From NCBI GenBank assembly GCA_964490765.1, contig CAZBDV010000001.1:170497-234496 (forward strand): a stretch of 64,000 nucleotides of DNA, in the 5' to 3' direction. The notes beneath the pieces were generated by a model that worked only from the letters and a program-made list of their open reading frames with translations, made no database searches and was not told the origin of the DNA. A program made the translations under genes and the position numbers. The DNA comes from CAZBDV01 sp964490765 (GTDB taxonomy: Bacteria > Cloacimonadota > Cloacimonadia > Cloacimonadales > JAJBBL01). This document shows, one piece after another, positions 25,999-34,169 of the stretch; within the stretch, counting starts at the first letter, position 1, and each line of letters starts with the position of its first letter.

Positions 25999-26992
25999 AA
26001 AAATCATCTCCTTTCTTCATTATCGTCATAAGCCTGACTCCAGCATAACTATAAGCAAAGATACCAATAGTTACGATGATCAAACCTGTCAAGATATGTG
26101 AAAATAGCATGATAGCCCCTGACAATTCAGCCTGCATTCCAAAACCAGCAGCAAATATCAGGGTCATTATCAGTTCATTACTCCCCAGCTGAGCTGGTGG
26201 ATGTGGTATTATATATGATAGATAAATAAGGGTATAACCAAGTAGAACATAGAAGTAATTGACTTCGGTAGAGAAAGCCTGAAACAGGGAAAAAAAGAAA
26301 AAGCTGTCGAATAGAATTGCTCCAATAGAGAAGATTATTACAGGAAATATCAGATGTTTCTGATTCTTGAATACTGCAAGGCCATCTACAAATAGAGACA
26401 GCGTTTCATCCAACTTATCTTCATATCTGACCGGCACGAAGAAGCAGATTTTTTTCAGAATACCAACCACCTTTTCTCCAGCATAGATTGCAGTAAAGAG
26501 AATAAAGAGACCGATAAGGAGAATTAACAGAATGATGAATATCAAAATCGTCAACAGGGGGGGGAGAGATACTGAAAGTATGGGGACGAGCAGGAGAACA
26601 AAGAGTATGCCTATTGTATCGAAAAGTTTATCGATAAATACGGAAGGTAATGTACTCGTCATTCTCGTTCCATATAGCTTCTTAACAAAATAACATTTCA
26701 TCAATTCTCCCGCTCTCAGGGGGATGATATAATTGGTGAAATTTCCAGCCATAAGTATCAGGAAGGATTTCGATCGGGAAATCGGTTGTACACGGTGTAA
26801 AAGAAGTCTCCATCGAAGCGATCTGAAATAGTAAGCTGAGACATAAAAAGCCGCAGCAATAAGCACATAAAGTAGCTTAAGATTCTGCAAATAGTATCTT
26901 ATGGTCGCGATGTCAACAAAGCGGAACCAGATCAGGAGAAAAATTACTCCGATTCCTGTCCCAACCAAGATCGTTCGTAACTTACTTTTCAT
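25991..26992 (-). CDS. MprF/AglD-like integral membrane protein (LPG synthase TM region, UPF0104)
   Basis: A 333-residue membrane protein with about eight transmembrane helices. The family marks are S-A-Y-Y-F-R-S-L-R-W-R-L-L-L near residue 55, then R-A-G-E-L-M-K and an F-I-D-K-L-F-D-T-I-G segment. This is the flippase-like half of lysylphosphatidylglycerol synthase found alone. In other bacteria such proteins move lipids across the inner membrane or help polyisoprenoid-linked glycans. Its place five genes after the ether-lipid enzymes makes lipid translocation a reasonable inference. The reading frame holds eight C residues in a row (26557-26564). The ATG at 26992 is preferred to the TTG just before it. 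Confidence 0.85.
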   Translation of the reverse strand: MKSKLRTILVGTGIGVIFLLIWFRFVDIATIRYYLQNLKLLYVLIAAAFYVSAYYFRSLRWRLLLHRVQPISRSKSFLILMAGNFTNYIIPLRAGELMKCYFVKKLYGTRMTSTLPSVFIDKLFDTIGILFVLLLVPILSVSLPPLLTILIFIILLILLIGLFILFTAIYAGEKVVGILKKICFFVPVRYEDKLDETLSLFVDGLAVFKNQKHLIFPVIIFSIGAILFDSFFFFSLFQAFSTEVNYFYVLLGYTLIYLSYIIPHPPAQLGSNELIMTLIFAAGFGMQAELSGAIMLFSHILTGLIIVTIGIFAYSYAGVRLMTIMKKGDDFYE

Positions 26993-27057
26993 CAAATCTC
27001 TTTATCTATCCTTTCTCCATAAAACAATTGAAACAGCAGTTCAATAACAAAACAACA

Positions 27058-27906
27058 CTAACTGCTCTCGGTTTTTCTAATGTAAAGATAATAATGGTGA
27101 TGAGCCCAGAACCGTTTCAATATTTCTGGTAGTTTCCTTTCCAGGCCATTATACTTTAACATTCGTTGCGTAAAATTTTCATCCCTTCCACGATAAAAAC
27201 TCATAATCGATGTTCCCTTTGTCTCATCAGCATCTTTGTCGAGAAGAAAACCGAGATAGAGTTTCTTCAGAAAGTGCTCTTTCTTCATACCAATATCGGG
27301 CCAGGGTGGACAATCTATCAGCCTCTCCTCTGCCAATTTCCAACCAAGATTACTCATTATTCTGGAGAAACAGGAGTATTTTATCGAATCAGTATCTACT
27401 ACTTCTTTATAGGTCTTCTTGCTCATTATCTTCTGCATTAAAAACCCGGGACCAGTCCTATTCGGTACGATGATAAGTATTATCTTCTTTGAAACTCTGT
27501 CCAATTCAGCGAGGAAACTCTCAATATCTTTAACAAACCAAAGTGCAGAGAAATTCCAGCTCATATCGAACTCATAATCGTTAACCGGTAGAGAGGTAAA
27601 GTTTTCCGAATACTTAAGATTCACCGGCAGTTTGCACTCTTTCCATAACTTTTCTATCATTACCAATCGTTCACTATTGTCATCGGTCAGAGTTATCTCT
27701 TTTCCCTCCTGGGCCATATTCATGCTGTTAATCCCCGAAATACCTGTAAAACCAAAGATTGGTGCTTCCAGAACAGTTTTTACATCGTGTTCCTGGCAAA
27801 TCCTTGTCAGGTGTTGATTAAGGATTACCCTTTCATAAGATGAACCGAGCCCTTCATTCTCGTTTTGAAAATAATTTTTCCAATCATCAATAATTGGTAT
27901 AGCCAT
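27058..27906 (-). CDS. Class I SAM-dependent methyltransferase
   Basis: A 282-residue predicted methyltransferase. A Rossmann fold is suggested by V-L-E-A-P-I-F-G-F-T-G near residue 41, in place of the usual E-x-G-x-G, by I-T-L-T-D-D-N with an acidic pair at the end of the second strand, and by D-M-S-W-N-F-S-A-L-W-F-V at the fourth strand. The motif I glycines are unusual, so the family is distant from the standard. The substrate is unknown. It lies between the sugar epimerase and the flippase in the long operon, which fits a role in modifying a lipid head group or glycan, but that is inference. Confidence 0.65.
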   Translation of the reverse strand: MAIPIIDDWKNYFQNENEGLGSSYERVILNQHLTRICQEHDVKTVLEAPIFGFTGISGINSMNMAQEGKEITLTDDNSERLVMIEKLWKECKLPVNLKYSENFTSLPVNDYEFDMSWNFSALWFVKDIESFLAELDRVSKKIILIIVPNRTGPGFLMQKIMSKKTYKEVVDTDSIKYSCFSRIMSNLGWKLAEERLIDCPPWPDIGMKKEHFLKKLYLGFLLDKDADETKGTSIMSFYRGRDENFTQRMLKYNGLERKLPEILKRFWAHHHYYLYIRKTESS

Positions 27907-27941
27907 TTCTCTCCCCTACCTGCTGACAATGTTCTGCTGTT

Positions 27942-28926
27942 TTACTTTATGCTATGAGTCTTTTTATACCAGTCCACAACTACCTTGAAATCCGGTATCG
28001 TCTTAGCATGCCGTAAAAATAGATCCTTAAAAGCATCAGAACAGTCATAGAACCAGCTGTTACTGATCAACTTGATTCGATTATGAAAATTATGCAACCC
28101 GTGTTTTTCTGCAAAACGAGCTAATCTGCGGAATATTTTAACAGAGATATACCTGTTACCTGGATAATCTCTCTTATACAAACGATTGCTGATGAAATCT
28201 ACCAGTTCGTCTAATTGAACGGGATACCGATCAGGCAATATTGTAAATTTTGTTACCTCTGAACTCATCTTCTGCAAGCTTATAGAAAGCGTCTGCTACG
28301 ATATCAATATTGGCCAGGTGGATTATCTTCGTTATGTCGGGTAGAAAAATTAGCTTCCTGTGCACCAGTTTCACAAGTGTATAGGGAAATCCATAATCAT
28401 CTTCACCATAAGTAATGGCAGGTCGGATAATAACTGCTTTCAGACCAGCCAGTGCATGCTTCTGTATAATAGACTCTGCCTTGATCTTGGTATCATGATA
28501 TACATTGTCACCCTGATATTGAGTCTTGACTGTTGCAGGTAACTCCTGTGGTATAGCACCGTAAACCCCTACAGAAGAGCAAAAGAGCAATTTGCTCTCA
28601 TTCTTTAATGATACCTCCGCGATCTGTTCAGTAGCCTTGACATTGGTATCATAATAGATTCTTTTCGGATATTTTTTCCCACCTCTGAGAGCTCCGATAT
28701 GGATAATAGTATCGAATTTTTCATGATTAAGAAAACTTCTCAATTTCTGTGTATCTGCCAGGTCAATTTTAATCAACTCAACGTTATTTGCGAGGAATTT
28801 GAGCCGCCTAGTTGACGTTCCTGGCCTTACAATAGCCGTAAAATTCGTCTTCTTGGCTATGAGTAACCGTGCAACATTGCTCCCGATAAATCCAGTCGCA
28901 CCAGTTAATAGAATTCTGTTAGCCAT
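27942..28926 (-). pseudogene. NAD-dependent sugar epimerase/dehydratase, split by a frameshift
   Basis: Two overlapping reading frames form one short-chain epimerase of about 326 residues. The first (28231-28926) starts with L-L-T-G-A-T-G-F-I-G-S-N, the NAD site, has S-S-V-G-V-Y-G, the catalytic Y-H-D-T-K and R-P-A-I-T-Y-G-E, then stops at TGA after N-K-I-Y-N-I-A. The second frame (27942-28277) continues exactly where family members go on: D-R-Y-P-V-Q-L-D-E-L-V-D-F-I. Removing one T from GCCTGATCGG (about 28231-28240) restores the full frame. It may be a real null mutation, a sequence error or recoding. It overlaps the PHP gene by 8 nt. The product would act on a nucleotide sugar. Confidence 0.8.
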
Positions 28927-29719
28927 TGTTGATTATTCTCAAGAGTCGATGAAATAAACTCTCAGTATCTCGATCTTTTCTGATAGGTTGAATTTCTGGA
29001 TTCAAGAACTCAACAGGTTCATTTCTTAAAATCCGGGCAGGATTATCGCACATCAGCTTTTTCACCGGAACATCGGTATAGTTCTCCCTTAATAGATTCT
29101 CAAGAGTAGCGAGAGAATAGCTATCTGTCCTGCAATGATGATCTGATGCAATAAAATGGATATAACCGTGGTGAAACATTTCCCATACTGTACTGGTGAC
29201 AAGACTGCCGTATTCACCGAGAAAGCTGCCGGCATTGGCCTGCAGATAGACATTACGATGAATGAGTTCTTCAGCAATATTGATGTTTTTCATAATATCT
29301 ATATATCTTTCGGGATGGGCCAGTATTGGTCTGAGGCCATCTTTGACCATCTGATAGAGCATATCAAAAAGGTTGATGGGGAAACCGTGCATAGCGGTCT
29401 CTACAAGGACATAATCGCTGTCTGCCATCCTGAATTTATCGAAATCGATCATCTTGCCTCTCATTTGCGTAAGATATACTTCGATCCCGCTGATTAGATT
29501 AATACCTATACTCTCTTCGAGCGCAGCTTCTCTGAGGAGCTTTATTTCTCCACGGATAAGCGTTTTGGTATTATCATATTCACCCGGCATATAGTGAGGA
29601 GTGAGGAATATGTCAGTCACACCGCTATCCTGAGCCAATTTTAGTGCTTTTAGAGCATCTTCGATGTCCTCTGCTCCATCATCGATATAGGGTAAAATGT
29701 GGGTGTGAATATCAATCAT
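28919..29719 (-). CDS. PHP-type protein-tyrosine phosphatase, CpsB/YwqE family
   Basis: A 266-residue PHP-superfamily phosphatase of the capsule-linked CpsB/YwqE type. It opens with I-D-I-H-T-H-I-L-P-Y-I-D-D-G, the family signature, and has T-P-H-Y near residue 40, G-I-E-V-Y, A-H-P-E-R-Y and a final A-S-D-H-H. Relatives dephosphorylate the tyrosine kinase of polysaccharide export, although no such kinase is in the window. Its ATG overlaps the GGGP synthase stop (ATGA), so it is tightly coupled to the lipid genes; a different phosphoester substrate in that pathway cannot be excluded. Confidence 0.82.
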   Translation of the reverse strand: MIDIHTHILPYIDDGAEDIEDALKALKLAQDSGVTDIFLTPHYMPGEYDNTKTLIRGEIKLLREAALEESIGINLISGIEVYLTQMRGKMIDFDKFRMADSDYVLVETAMHGFPINLFDMLYQMVKDGLRPILAHPERYIDIMKNINIAEELIHRNVYLQANAGSFLGEYGSLVTSTVWEMFHHGYIHFIASDHHCRTDSYSLATLENLLRENYTDVPVKKLMCDNPARILRNEPVEFLNPEIQPIRKDRDTESLFHRLLRIINNG

Positions 29720-30459
29720 TTTCTCAGGCTGTGTATTGCTTGAACGAATTCCGATAACAATCTCTGATCGTTGTTCTTTTCCAGAACTGTACCGGTTACT
29801 ATGATGTCTGCTCCCGCCTCAGCTATGACAGTTGCTTTCTCGGGAGTTCGTATCCCTCCTCCTACAATGATGGGAAGGTCGGTTGTTGACCTGGCCTGCT
29901 TGATCATGTCCACCGGAACCGGCCTTTCTGCACCGCTACCAGCTTCTAGATAAATCATCTTCATCCCGATATATTCAGCAGCCATTATATGAGCTGCGAG
30001 GATATCAGGCTTATCTCGCGGAATTGGAAGACTATTACTAATATACTGCACTGATGTAAGTTTCCCTGATTCTATGAGAATATAAGCTGTACTGATTGCT
30101 TCCAGGCCATTTTTTCTTATTAGTGGTGCGGCTCTTACCTGTTCACCTATCAATAATTGTGCATTCCGGCTGCTTATCATATTTAGGAATAGTATCGCAT
30201 CTGCATGTGGTGAAAAGGTGTTTAAAATCCCGGGAAAGATCAGGAGGGGTATTTTGATCTGTTCCTTCAATTTCTTGATACAGTCACTTACTTCTCTGTG
30301 CATCAGTATACTGCTCCCGATTAATATCCCGTCGACGCCAAGCTTTTCAGCTTTCTGAGCAAGGTGAAAAGCCTCATCAGGACCACTCTTATCAGGATCT
30401 ATCAGAATGAAATATGCCGGTTTAGGCATGTTGATCAGTTTTTTATAGATGTGATTCAT
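29716..30459 (-). CDS. Geranylgeranylglyceryl phosphate synthase (GGGPS/PcrB family)
   Basis: Joins geranylgeranyl diphosphate to sn-glycerol-1-phosphate, the first committed step of archaeal-type ether lipids. The 247-residue TIM barrel shows D-P-D-K at 21-24 (Mg2+ site), Y-L-E-A-G-S-G-A near 170-177 (the phosphate-binding strand and loop) and V-G-G-G-I-R-T-P-E-K-A near 200. These features and the length match group II enzymes found in archaea and Bacteroidetes. Some bacterial homologues (Firmicutes PcrB) use heptaprenyl diphosphate instead; the neighbouring GGPP-type synthase and UbiA gene favour GGPP here. It starts 46 nt after the UbiA gene and overlaps the PHP gene by 4 nt. Confidence 0.92.
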   Translation of the reverse strand: MNHIYKKLINMPKPAYFILIDPDKSGPDEAFHLAQKAEKLGVDGILIGSSILMHREVSDCIKKLKEQIKIPLLIFPGILNTFSPHADAILFLNMISSRNAQLLIGEQVRAAPLIRKNGLEAISTAYILIESGKLTSVQYISNSLPIPRDKPDILAAHIMAAEYIGMKMIYLEAGSGAERPVPVDMIKQARSTTDLPIIVGGGIRTPEKATVIAEAGADIIVTGTVLEKNNDQRLLSEFVQAIHSLRK

Positions 30460-30505
30460 AATTTATACCTTTTATTTGACTCGCTTGTTTCCTTCTTTAG
30501 CTCAA

Positions 30506-31345
30506 TTATCCTATAAATATCAATACAAACAACAGTACCAACATATGTAGCTTTATGAGTGTGGACGATTCGTTTAGTTTACTGGAAGTTATATTACGAA
30601 ACAGATTGACGTATATAAGTAGAAGTGGGATAGTATATAGTAAAAATACTACCCAAAAACTTGTCTGTGTACTAATAACGCTGGAGAGTCGCATCCCGTA
30701 ACCTATCACCAGTAAACCGGCAAGTATAACTGCCGGAATTAAAGATATTAGAACAGCTTTCTGTTCTCCATAGATAGTTGCCAGTGTTTTGACCTGTAAT
30801 CTCTCGTCTCCTCTTTTATCTTCTGCATCTTTAACTATTTCTCTTACTAAAGTATACAAGAGCGTATAGGCAAAGATCGGAAGAATATTTGTAACATTGT
30901 TTCCGACAACAGCTCCGAAAAGAAAAGTACTAGCTGTGGTATAAGAGACTACAATATTGCCCACTAGCACTGATCTTTTCAGCTTTTTCGCATAGAAATA
31001 GAGAAGTAACGAATTGATAATAGCTATAATTATAGCCCAGATATTGGCTGTGAAGAAGCTGAGCGAAAAGCCCAATACAAAGAGAAACAATGAATAGAGG
31101 TAGGCACGTTCCGGGGCAATTTTTCCTCTCGGCATAATACGCTGTGGTTTATTGACTATATCTATATGGAGATCATAGAAATCGTTAATAACATAACCAC
31201 CGGCTGCAATAAAAATAGCCGAAAGAATAGCAAAGATCATTGCTGTAAAATCAACCATATAATTGTTTAAAAGCCCTCCGGCCAATACTGCCAAACCTAT
31301 GAAGAGACAGTTAAAAGGCCTGATAATCATTAGATAATATTTCAC
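30506..31345 (-). CDS. UbiA prenyltransferase, likely digeranylgeranylglyceryl phosphate synthase
   Basis: A 279-residue membrane prenyltransferase with about eight or nine helices. The two Asp-rich motifs are intact: N54-D-F-Y-D58-x-x-x-D62 followed by N-K-P-Q-R-I-M-P-R-G, and D173-A-E-D176-K-R-G-D180. The N-K-P-x-R-x-M-P-x-G sequence is typical of the archaeal DGGGPS branch, which adds the second geranylgeranyl chain to GGGP. Related UbiA enzymes make menaquinone, haem O or chlorophyll, but the neighbours are GGPP synthase and GGGPS. It begins with GTG and overlaps the stop of the upstream synthase by 4 nt (GTGA). Confidence 0.85.
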   Translation of the reverse strand: MKYYLMIIRPFNCLFIGLAVLAGGLLNNYMVDFTAMIFAILSAIFIAAGGYVINDFYDLHIDIVNKPQRIMPRGKIAPERAYLYSLFLFVLGFSLSFFTANIWAIIIAIINSLLLYFYAKKLKRSVLVGNIVVSYTTASTFLFGAVVGNNVTNILPIFAYTLLYTLVREIVKDAEDKRGDERLQVKTLATIYGEQKAVLISLIPAVILAGLLVIGYGMRLSSVISTQTSFWVVFLLYTIPLLLIYVNLFRNITSSKLNESSTLIKLHMLVLLFVLIFIG

Positions 31346-32232
31346 AGTGGTATTCGTTCCCTTATCATATATATGTATTCAACCAATATCTCGTTAGAGG
31401 GCATATTCTTGATCAATTTATAAGAGTCATCGAGCAGCTTTTCTGCTGTTCTTCTCGCTTTATCCAGGCCAAGAATGGCTGCATAGGTGGCTTTGTTATT
31501 CCGAGCATCTTCTCCCGGTTCTTTGCCCAAAATCTCACTGGTTCCAATCTCATCGAGGATATCATCGATAATCTGATAGGCTAATCCGACATTGAGGGCA
31601 AAGTTCTCCAGTGCTAAAATAACATTTTCTTCCGCTTCACCCATAACACAGGCCAGATCTATCGCTGCCTTTAATAATGATCCTGTCTTCTTCAAATGTA
31701 TGTATTTGAGAACATTTATTCGTGCTTTAGCACTGGTAACCATTACATCTACAGTCTGTCCCCCTATCATACCTCTGGTCGAAATCTCTCTTGCAAGGAC
31801 ATTGATACAGGTAATAGCTTTTTTTGAATTATTTATATTGGTCAAGACTTCGAATGCCTTGGTTAAGAGAGCATCACCTGCAAGGATAGCAGTTGCTTCT
31901 CCAAATTTCTTATGACAGCTGAGTTCACTTCTTCTCAGATCAGAATTATCGATACTGGGAAGATCATCATGTATCAGAGATGCGGTATGAACCATCTCCA
32001 GAGCACAGGCAGCCGGAACAATTGGTTGCAGCATCGAAGCGTTACGTTTCTCCTTCAGCATCTCATAAGTAGCGAAGAAGATTATCGGTCTGAGTCTCTT
32101 GCCACCAGAAAAGATCGAATAATGCATCGCTTCATACAGCGGTTCTGGATATTCATTTACCGGTGTCAAATACTCTTTCAACGCTTTTTCTACAATCGAT
32201 TTTCTTGAGTCGAAATATTTCTCTAATACCAA
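31342..32232 (-). CDS. Polyprenyl diphosphate synthase, probably GGPP
   Basis: A 296-residue trans-isoprenyl diphosphate synthase. The first Asp-rich motif is D89-D-L-P-S-I-D95-N-S-D-L-R-R and the second is I-I-D-D-I-L-D. The fifth residue before the first motif is Ala84 (T-A-S-L-I-H-D-D), where farnesyl synthases usually have an aromatic residue that stops chain growth; a small residue there is typical of geranylgeranyl or longer products. It should therefore supply GGPP to the next two genes. The start is TTG with GAGAGG 6 nt upstream. The sequence lies between the Gfo/Idh gene (45 nt) and the UbiA gene (4-nt overlap). Confidence 0.88.
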   Translation of the reverse strand: MVLEKYFDSRKSIVEKALKEYLTPVNEYPEPLYEAMHYSIFSGGKRLRPIIFFATYEMLKEKRNASMLQPIVPAACALEMVHTASLIHDDLPSIDNSDLRRSELSCHKKFGEATAILAGDALLTKAFEVLTNINNSKKAITCINVLAREISTRGMIGGQTVDVMVTSAKARINVLKYIHLKKTGSLLKAAIDLACVMGEAEENVILALENFALNVGLAYQIIDDILDEIGTSEILGKEPGEDARNNKATYAAILGLDKARRTAEKLLDDSYKLIKNMPSNEILVEYIYMIRERIPL

Positions 32233-32277
32233 AATCTACCTCTCTTCTTGTTTGTCAAAACTCCTCTCGTTATTAAT

Positions 32278-33312
32278 CTATACAGACAGCGGGAGATCGA
32301 CCTTCTTCCCGGTGCGTGACGATTGATAAAAGGCTAAAATAATTTCCAGTGACTTTCTGCCGTCTCTTCCGTTTGTATGAGGACTGTTTTTCCCATTCAT
32401 AGCCTCTACGATATTTAGATAATAGGGTAAATGCCCAGAACCGTAGACTGTCAATGGCTGATAATTAACCTCTTCTAACAATCTGTCATCGTCATCATAA
32501 TCCTCGAATTCCCACTTATCGACTTTATTTAGTGCTATACCACCAATCTTTACAGAACCCTTTTCTCCCAGAATGGTAATTGAGCCTTCATAATTCTTGG
32601 GAAAGGTCAACATAGTAACATTGATAGTACCTATAGCACCATTAACAAATCTAAGAATAGCTGTTCCTGTGTCTTCAGTCTCTATGTTACGTGCCATTGT
32701 AGCAGTCTCTGCCATCACTGACTTGACATCTCCTATCAACCAGTATAGGCCATCAACATAATGACTTGCCTGATTAAGAAAAGCTCCCCCGTCGTATTTC
32801 CATGTCCCTCGCCAGGAAGCCATATCATAATAGGACTGTGGTCTTTGCCAGAAAACATTAGATTGCACAAGATATATTCTGCCGAACCTGTTTTTCTCTA
32901 TCGCCCTTTTCAGTAACTGCATTGTTGGATTGAGCCTATTTTGTTTCACAACAAAGAGATGTACTTTATTGTCATCACAGCTCTGGATCAATTTATCAGC
33001 AGACTCGAGATCTGTTCCCATAGGTTTTTCAGTAAGAACATTGATCCCTCTCCTAGCAGCTTCAATGCCAATCTCAGGATGCAGGCTGCTCGGTGTGCAA
33101 ATTACTACAAGATCAATTTTCTCCTTGTCCAGCATCTCTTTGTAATCAGCATAATAGGTCTTGAGTTCAAAATTCTCAGCAGCAGCAGCAGCTCTTTCGG
33201 GGATGATATCTGCGCAGGTAACAAAACAGGCTTCATTCAGATTCTCAACTGCTTCAAAATGCTTGCCGGATATCCTTCCGCAACCTATTAATCCCATTCT
33301 GATAACCTTCAT
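32278..33312 (-). CDS. Gfo/Idh/MocA-family oxidoreductase, WbpB/WlbA-like
   Basis: A 344-residue NAD(P)-dependent sugar oxidoreductase. The N-terminal Rossmann fold has G-L-I-G-C-G-R-I-S near residue 7, followed by V-V-I-C-T-P-S-S-L-H-P and the catalytic E-K-P-M-G-T. The second domain has W-K-Y-D-G-G-A-F-L-N-Q-A-S-H-Y-V-D, typical of the branch that acts on UDP-sugar acids (WbpB/WlbA) or related nucleotide sugars. The substrate is not visible. It appears to be the first gene of the ten-gene minus-strand operon, with a candidate promoter at 33419-33448. Confidence 0.82.
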   Translation of the reverse strand: MKVIRMGLIGCGRISGKHFEAVENLNEACFVTCADIIPERAAAAAENFELKTYYADYKEMLDKEKIDLVVICTPSSLHPEIGIEAARRGINVLTEKPMGTDLESADKLIQSCDDNKVHLFVVKQNRLNPTMQLLKRAIEKNRFGRIYLVQSNVFWQRPQSYYDMASWRGTWKYDGGAFLNQASHYVDGLYWLIGDVKSVMAETATMARNIETEDTGTAILRFVNGAIGTINVTMLTFPKNYEGSITILGEKGSVKIGGIALNKVDKWEFEDYDDDDRLLEEVNYQPLTVYGSGHLPYYLNIVEAMNGKNSPHTNGRDGRKSLEIILAFYQSSRTGKKVDLPLSV

Positions 33313-33418
33313 TCCAACTCCTTTTTGTTCAAATCAAGTAACTACATGTCCCGACGAAAAAAACTAATCCAGCAGACAAACTATTTGAACCTGATGAAAA
33401 GTTCTTTCCAAGTTAGTT

Positions 33419-33448
33419 CTATTAAGGGTTTACTGTTAAAATTGTCAA
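33419..33448 (-). promoter_or_regulatory. Candidate promoter of the ether-lipid operon
   Basis: On the minus strand TTGACA (33443-33448) is followed after 17 nt by TTAATA or after 18 nt by TAATAG. It lies about 107 nt before the first gene. The -35 match is perfect, the -10 weak. Confidence 0.3.
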
Positions 33449-33680
33449 CTAATAAATATGTTATGAACTTTGCAATACAGTGAAGGGCTTTAATTTATTT
33501 AAATCACTCTTTTGCTGCTATGTATAGAAAAGTGGATCATTTTATCTTCTCTCTACAGTCTTTCTACCTCCATATGGTTAAGTATGGCTTCTTAAACTTT
33601 CTCAGAGCATCTGATAAATCGTATGATAATCGTGCGGTATTCTATAAATGATGTTCAGTCTGTTTAAGCGAAGAAACTCT

Positions 33681-33708
33681 TTGACAAAAGTTTCGTTTAA
33701 AATATGTT
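33681..33708 (+). promoter_or_regulatory. Candidate promoter
   Basis: TTGACA at 33681-33686, 16-nt spacer, TATGTT at 33703-33708, just upstream of the ribosome-binding site of the 33726 gene. With this -10 the leader would be only a few bases, so an earlier -10 is possible. Confidence 0.35.
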
Positions 33709-33725
33709 GTTGAATGGAGGATGAA

Positions 33726-34166
33726 ATGAAACGAGTATTGCTTACAGGCTTGTTCATACTGCTGGTATCAGCTATCCATATCTATGCTGAGCCACTGGGA
33801 AGTAATTTAGAAGCTCCCTATATAAACCTTAATGGAATCCTTAATCCCTCCAATATAAAAATGAATCATACAATGTCATTTATGACAGGTATGTCGTCCG
33901 GTGGAGAAGGATATTATCAGTCAGTTTACACCAATCATCTTCTCTTTGATTTGCATCCCAAAATCGATCTACAACTCGACCTGAACTTTGTCAATTACGG
34001 CACAGCAAATTGGGATAGCAATTTTTCGGTTAAAGCTAATGACGATAATCAGAGTCAGATTTTACCGGAATTTTCGCTTCAATACAGACCTACTGAGAGA
34101 ACGAGTATCCGAGTAGAATTCCGTTCCATGAAACCCTATCAGAGGAACGATAACTGGTGGTGGTAA
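33726..34166 (+). CDS. Small exported protein of unknown function
   Basis: A 146-residue exported protein. GGAGG at 33716-33720 fits the ATG at 33726 with a 5-nt spacing; an ATG at 33714 overlaps that site. The signal peptide is about 1-20, ending I-Y-A-E. The mature part has many alternating hydrophobic positions (L-L-F-D-L-H-P-K-I-D-L-Q-L-D-L-N-F and F-S-L-Q-Y-R-P-T-E-R-T-S-I-R-V-E-F), which suggests beta strands of a small outer-membrane or periplasmic beta protein, and ends N-W-W-W. The prepilin peptidase gene begins 3 nt after its stop, so the two are co-transcribed. Confidence 0.65.
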   Translation: MKRVLLTGLFILLVSAIHIYAEPLGSNLEAPYINLNGILNPSNIKMNHTMSFMTGMSSGGEGYYQSVYTNHLLFDLHPKIDLQLDLNFVNYGTANWDSNFSVKANDDNQSQILPEFSLQYRPTERTSIRVEFRSMKPYQRNDNWWW

Positions 34167-34169
34167 TAG

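Larger units (their letters stand above)
33313..33725. other. Divergent intergenic region
   Basis: Separates the long minus-strand operon from the plus-strand pair at 33726. No gene or RNA is recognised. It contains a candidate promoter on each strand (33419-33448 minus, 33681-33708 plus). Confidence 0.5.
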
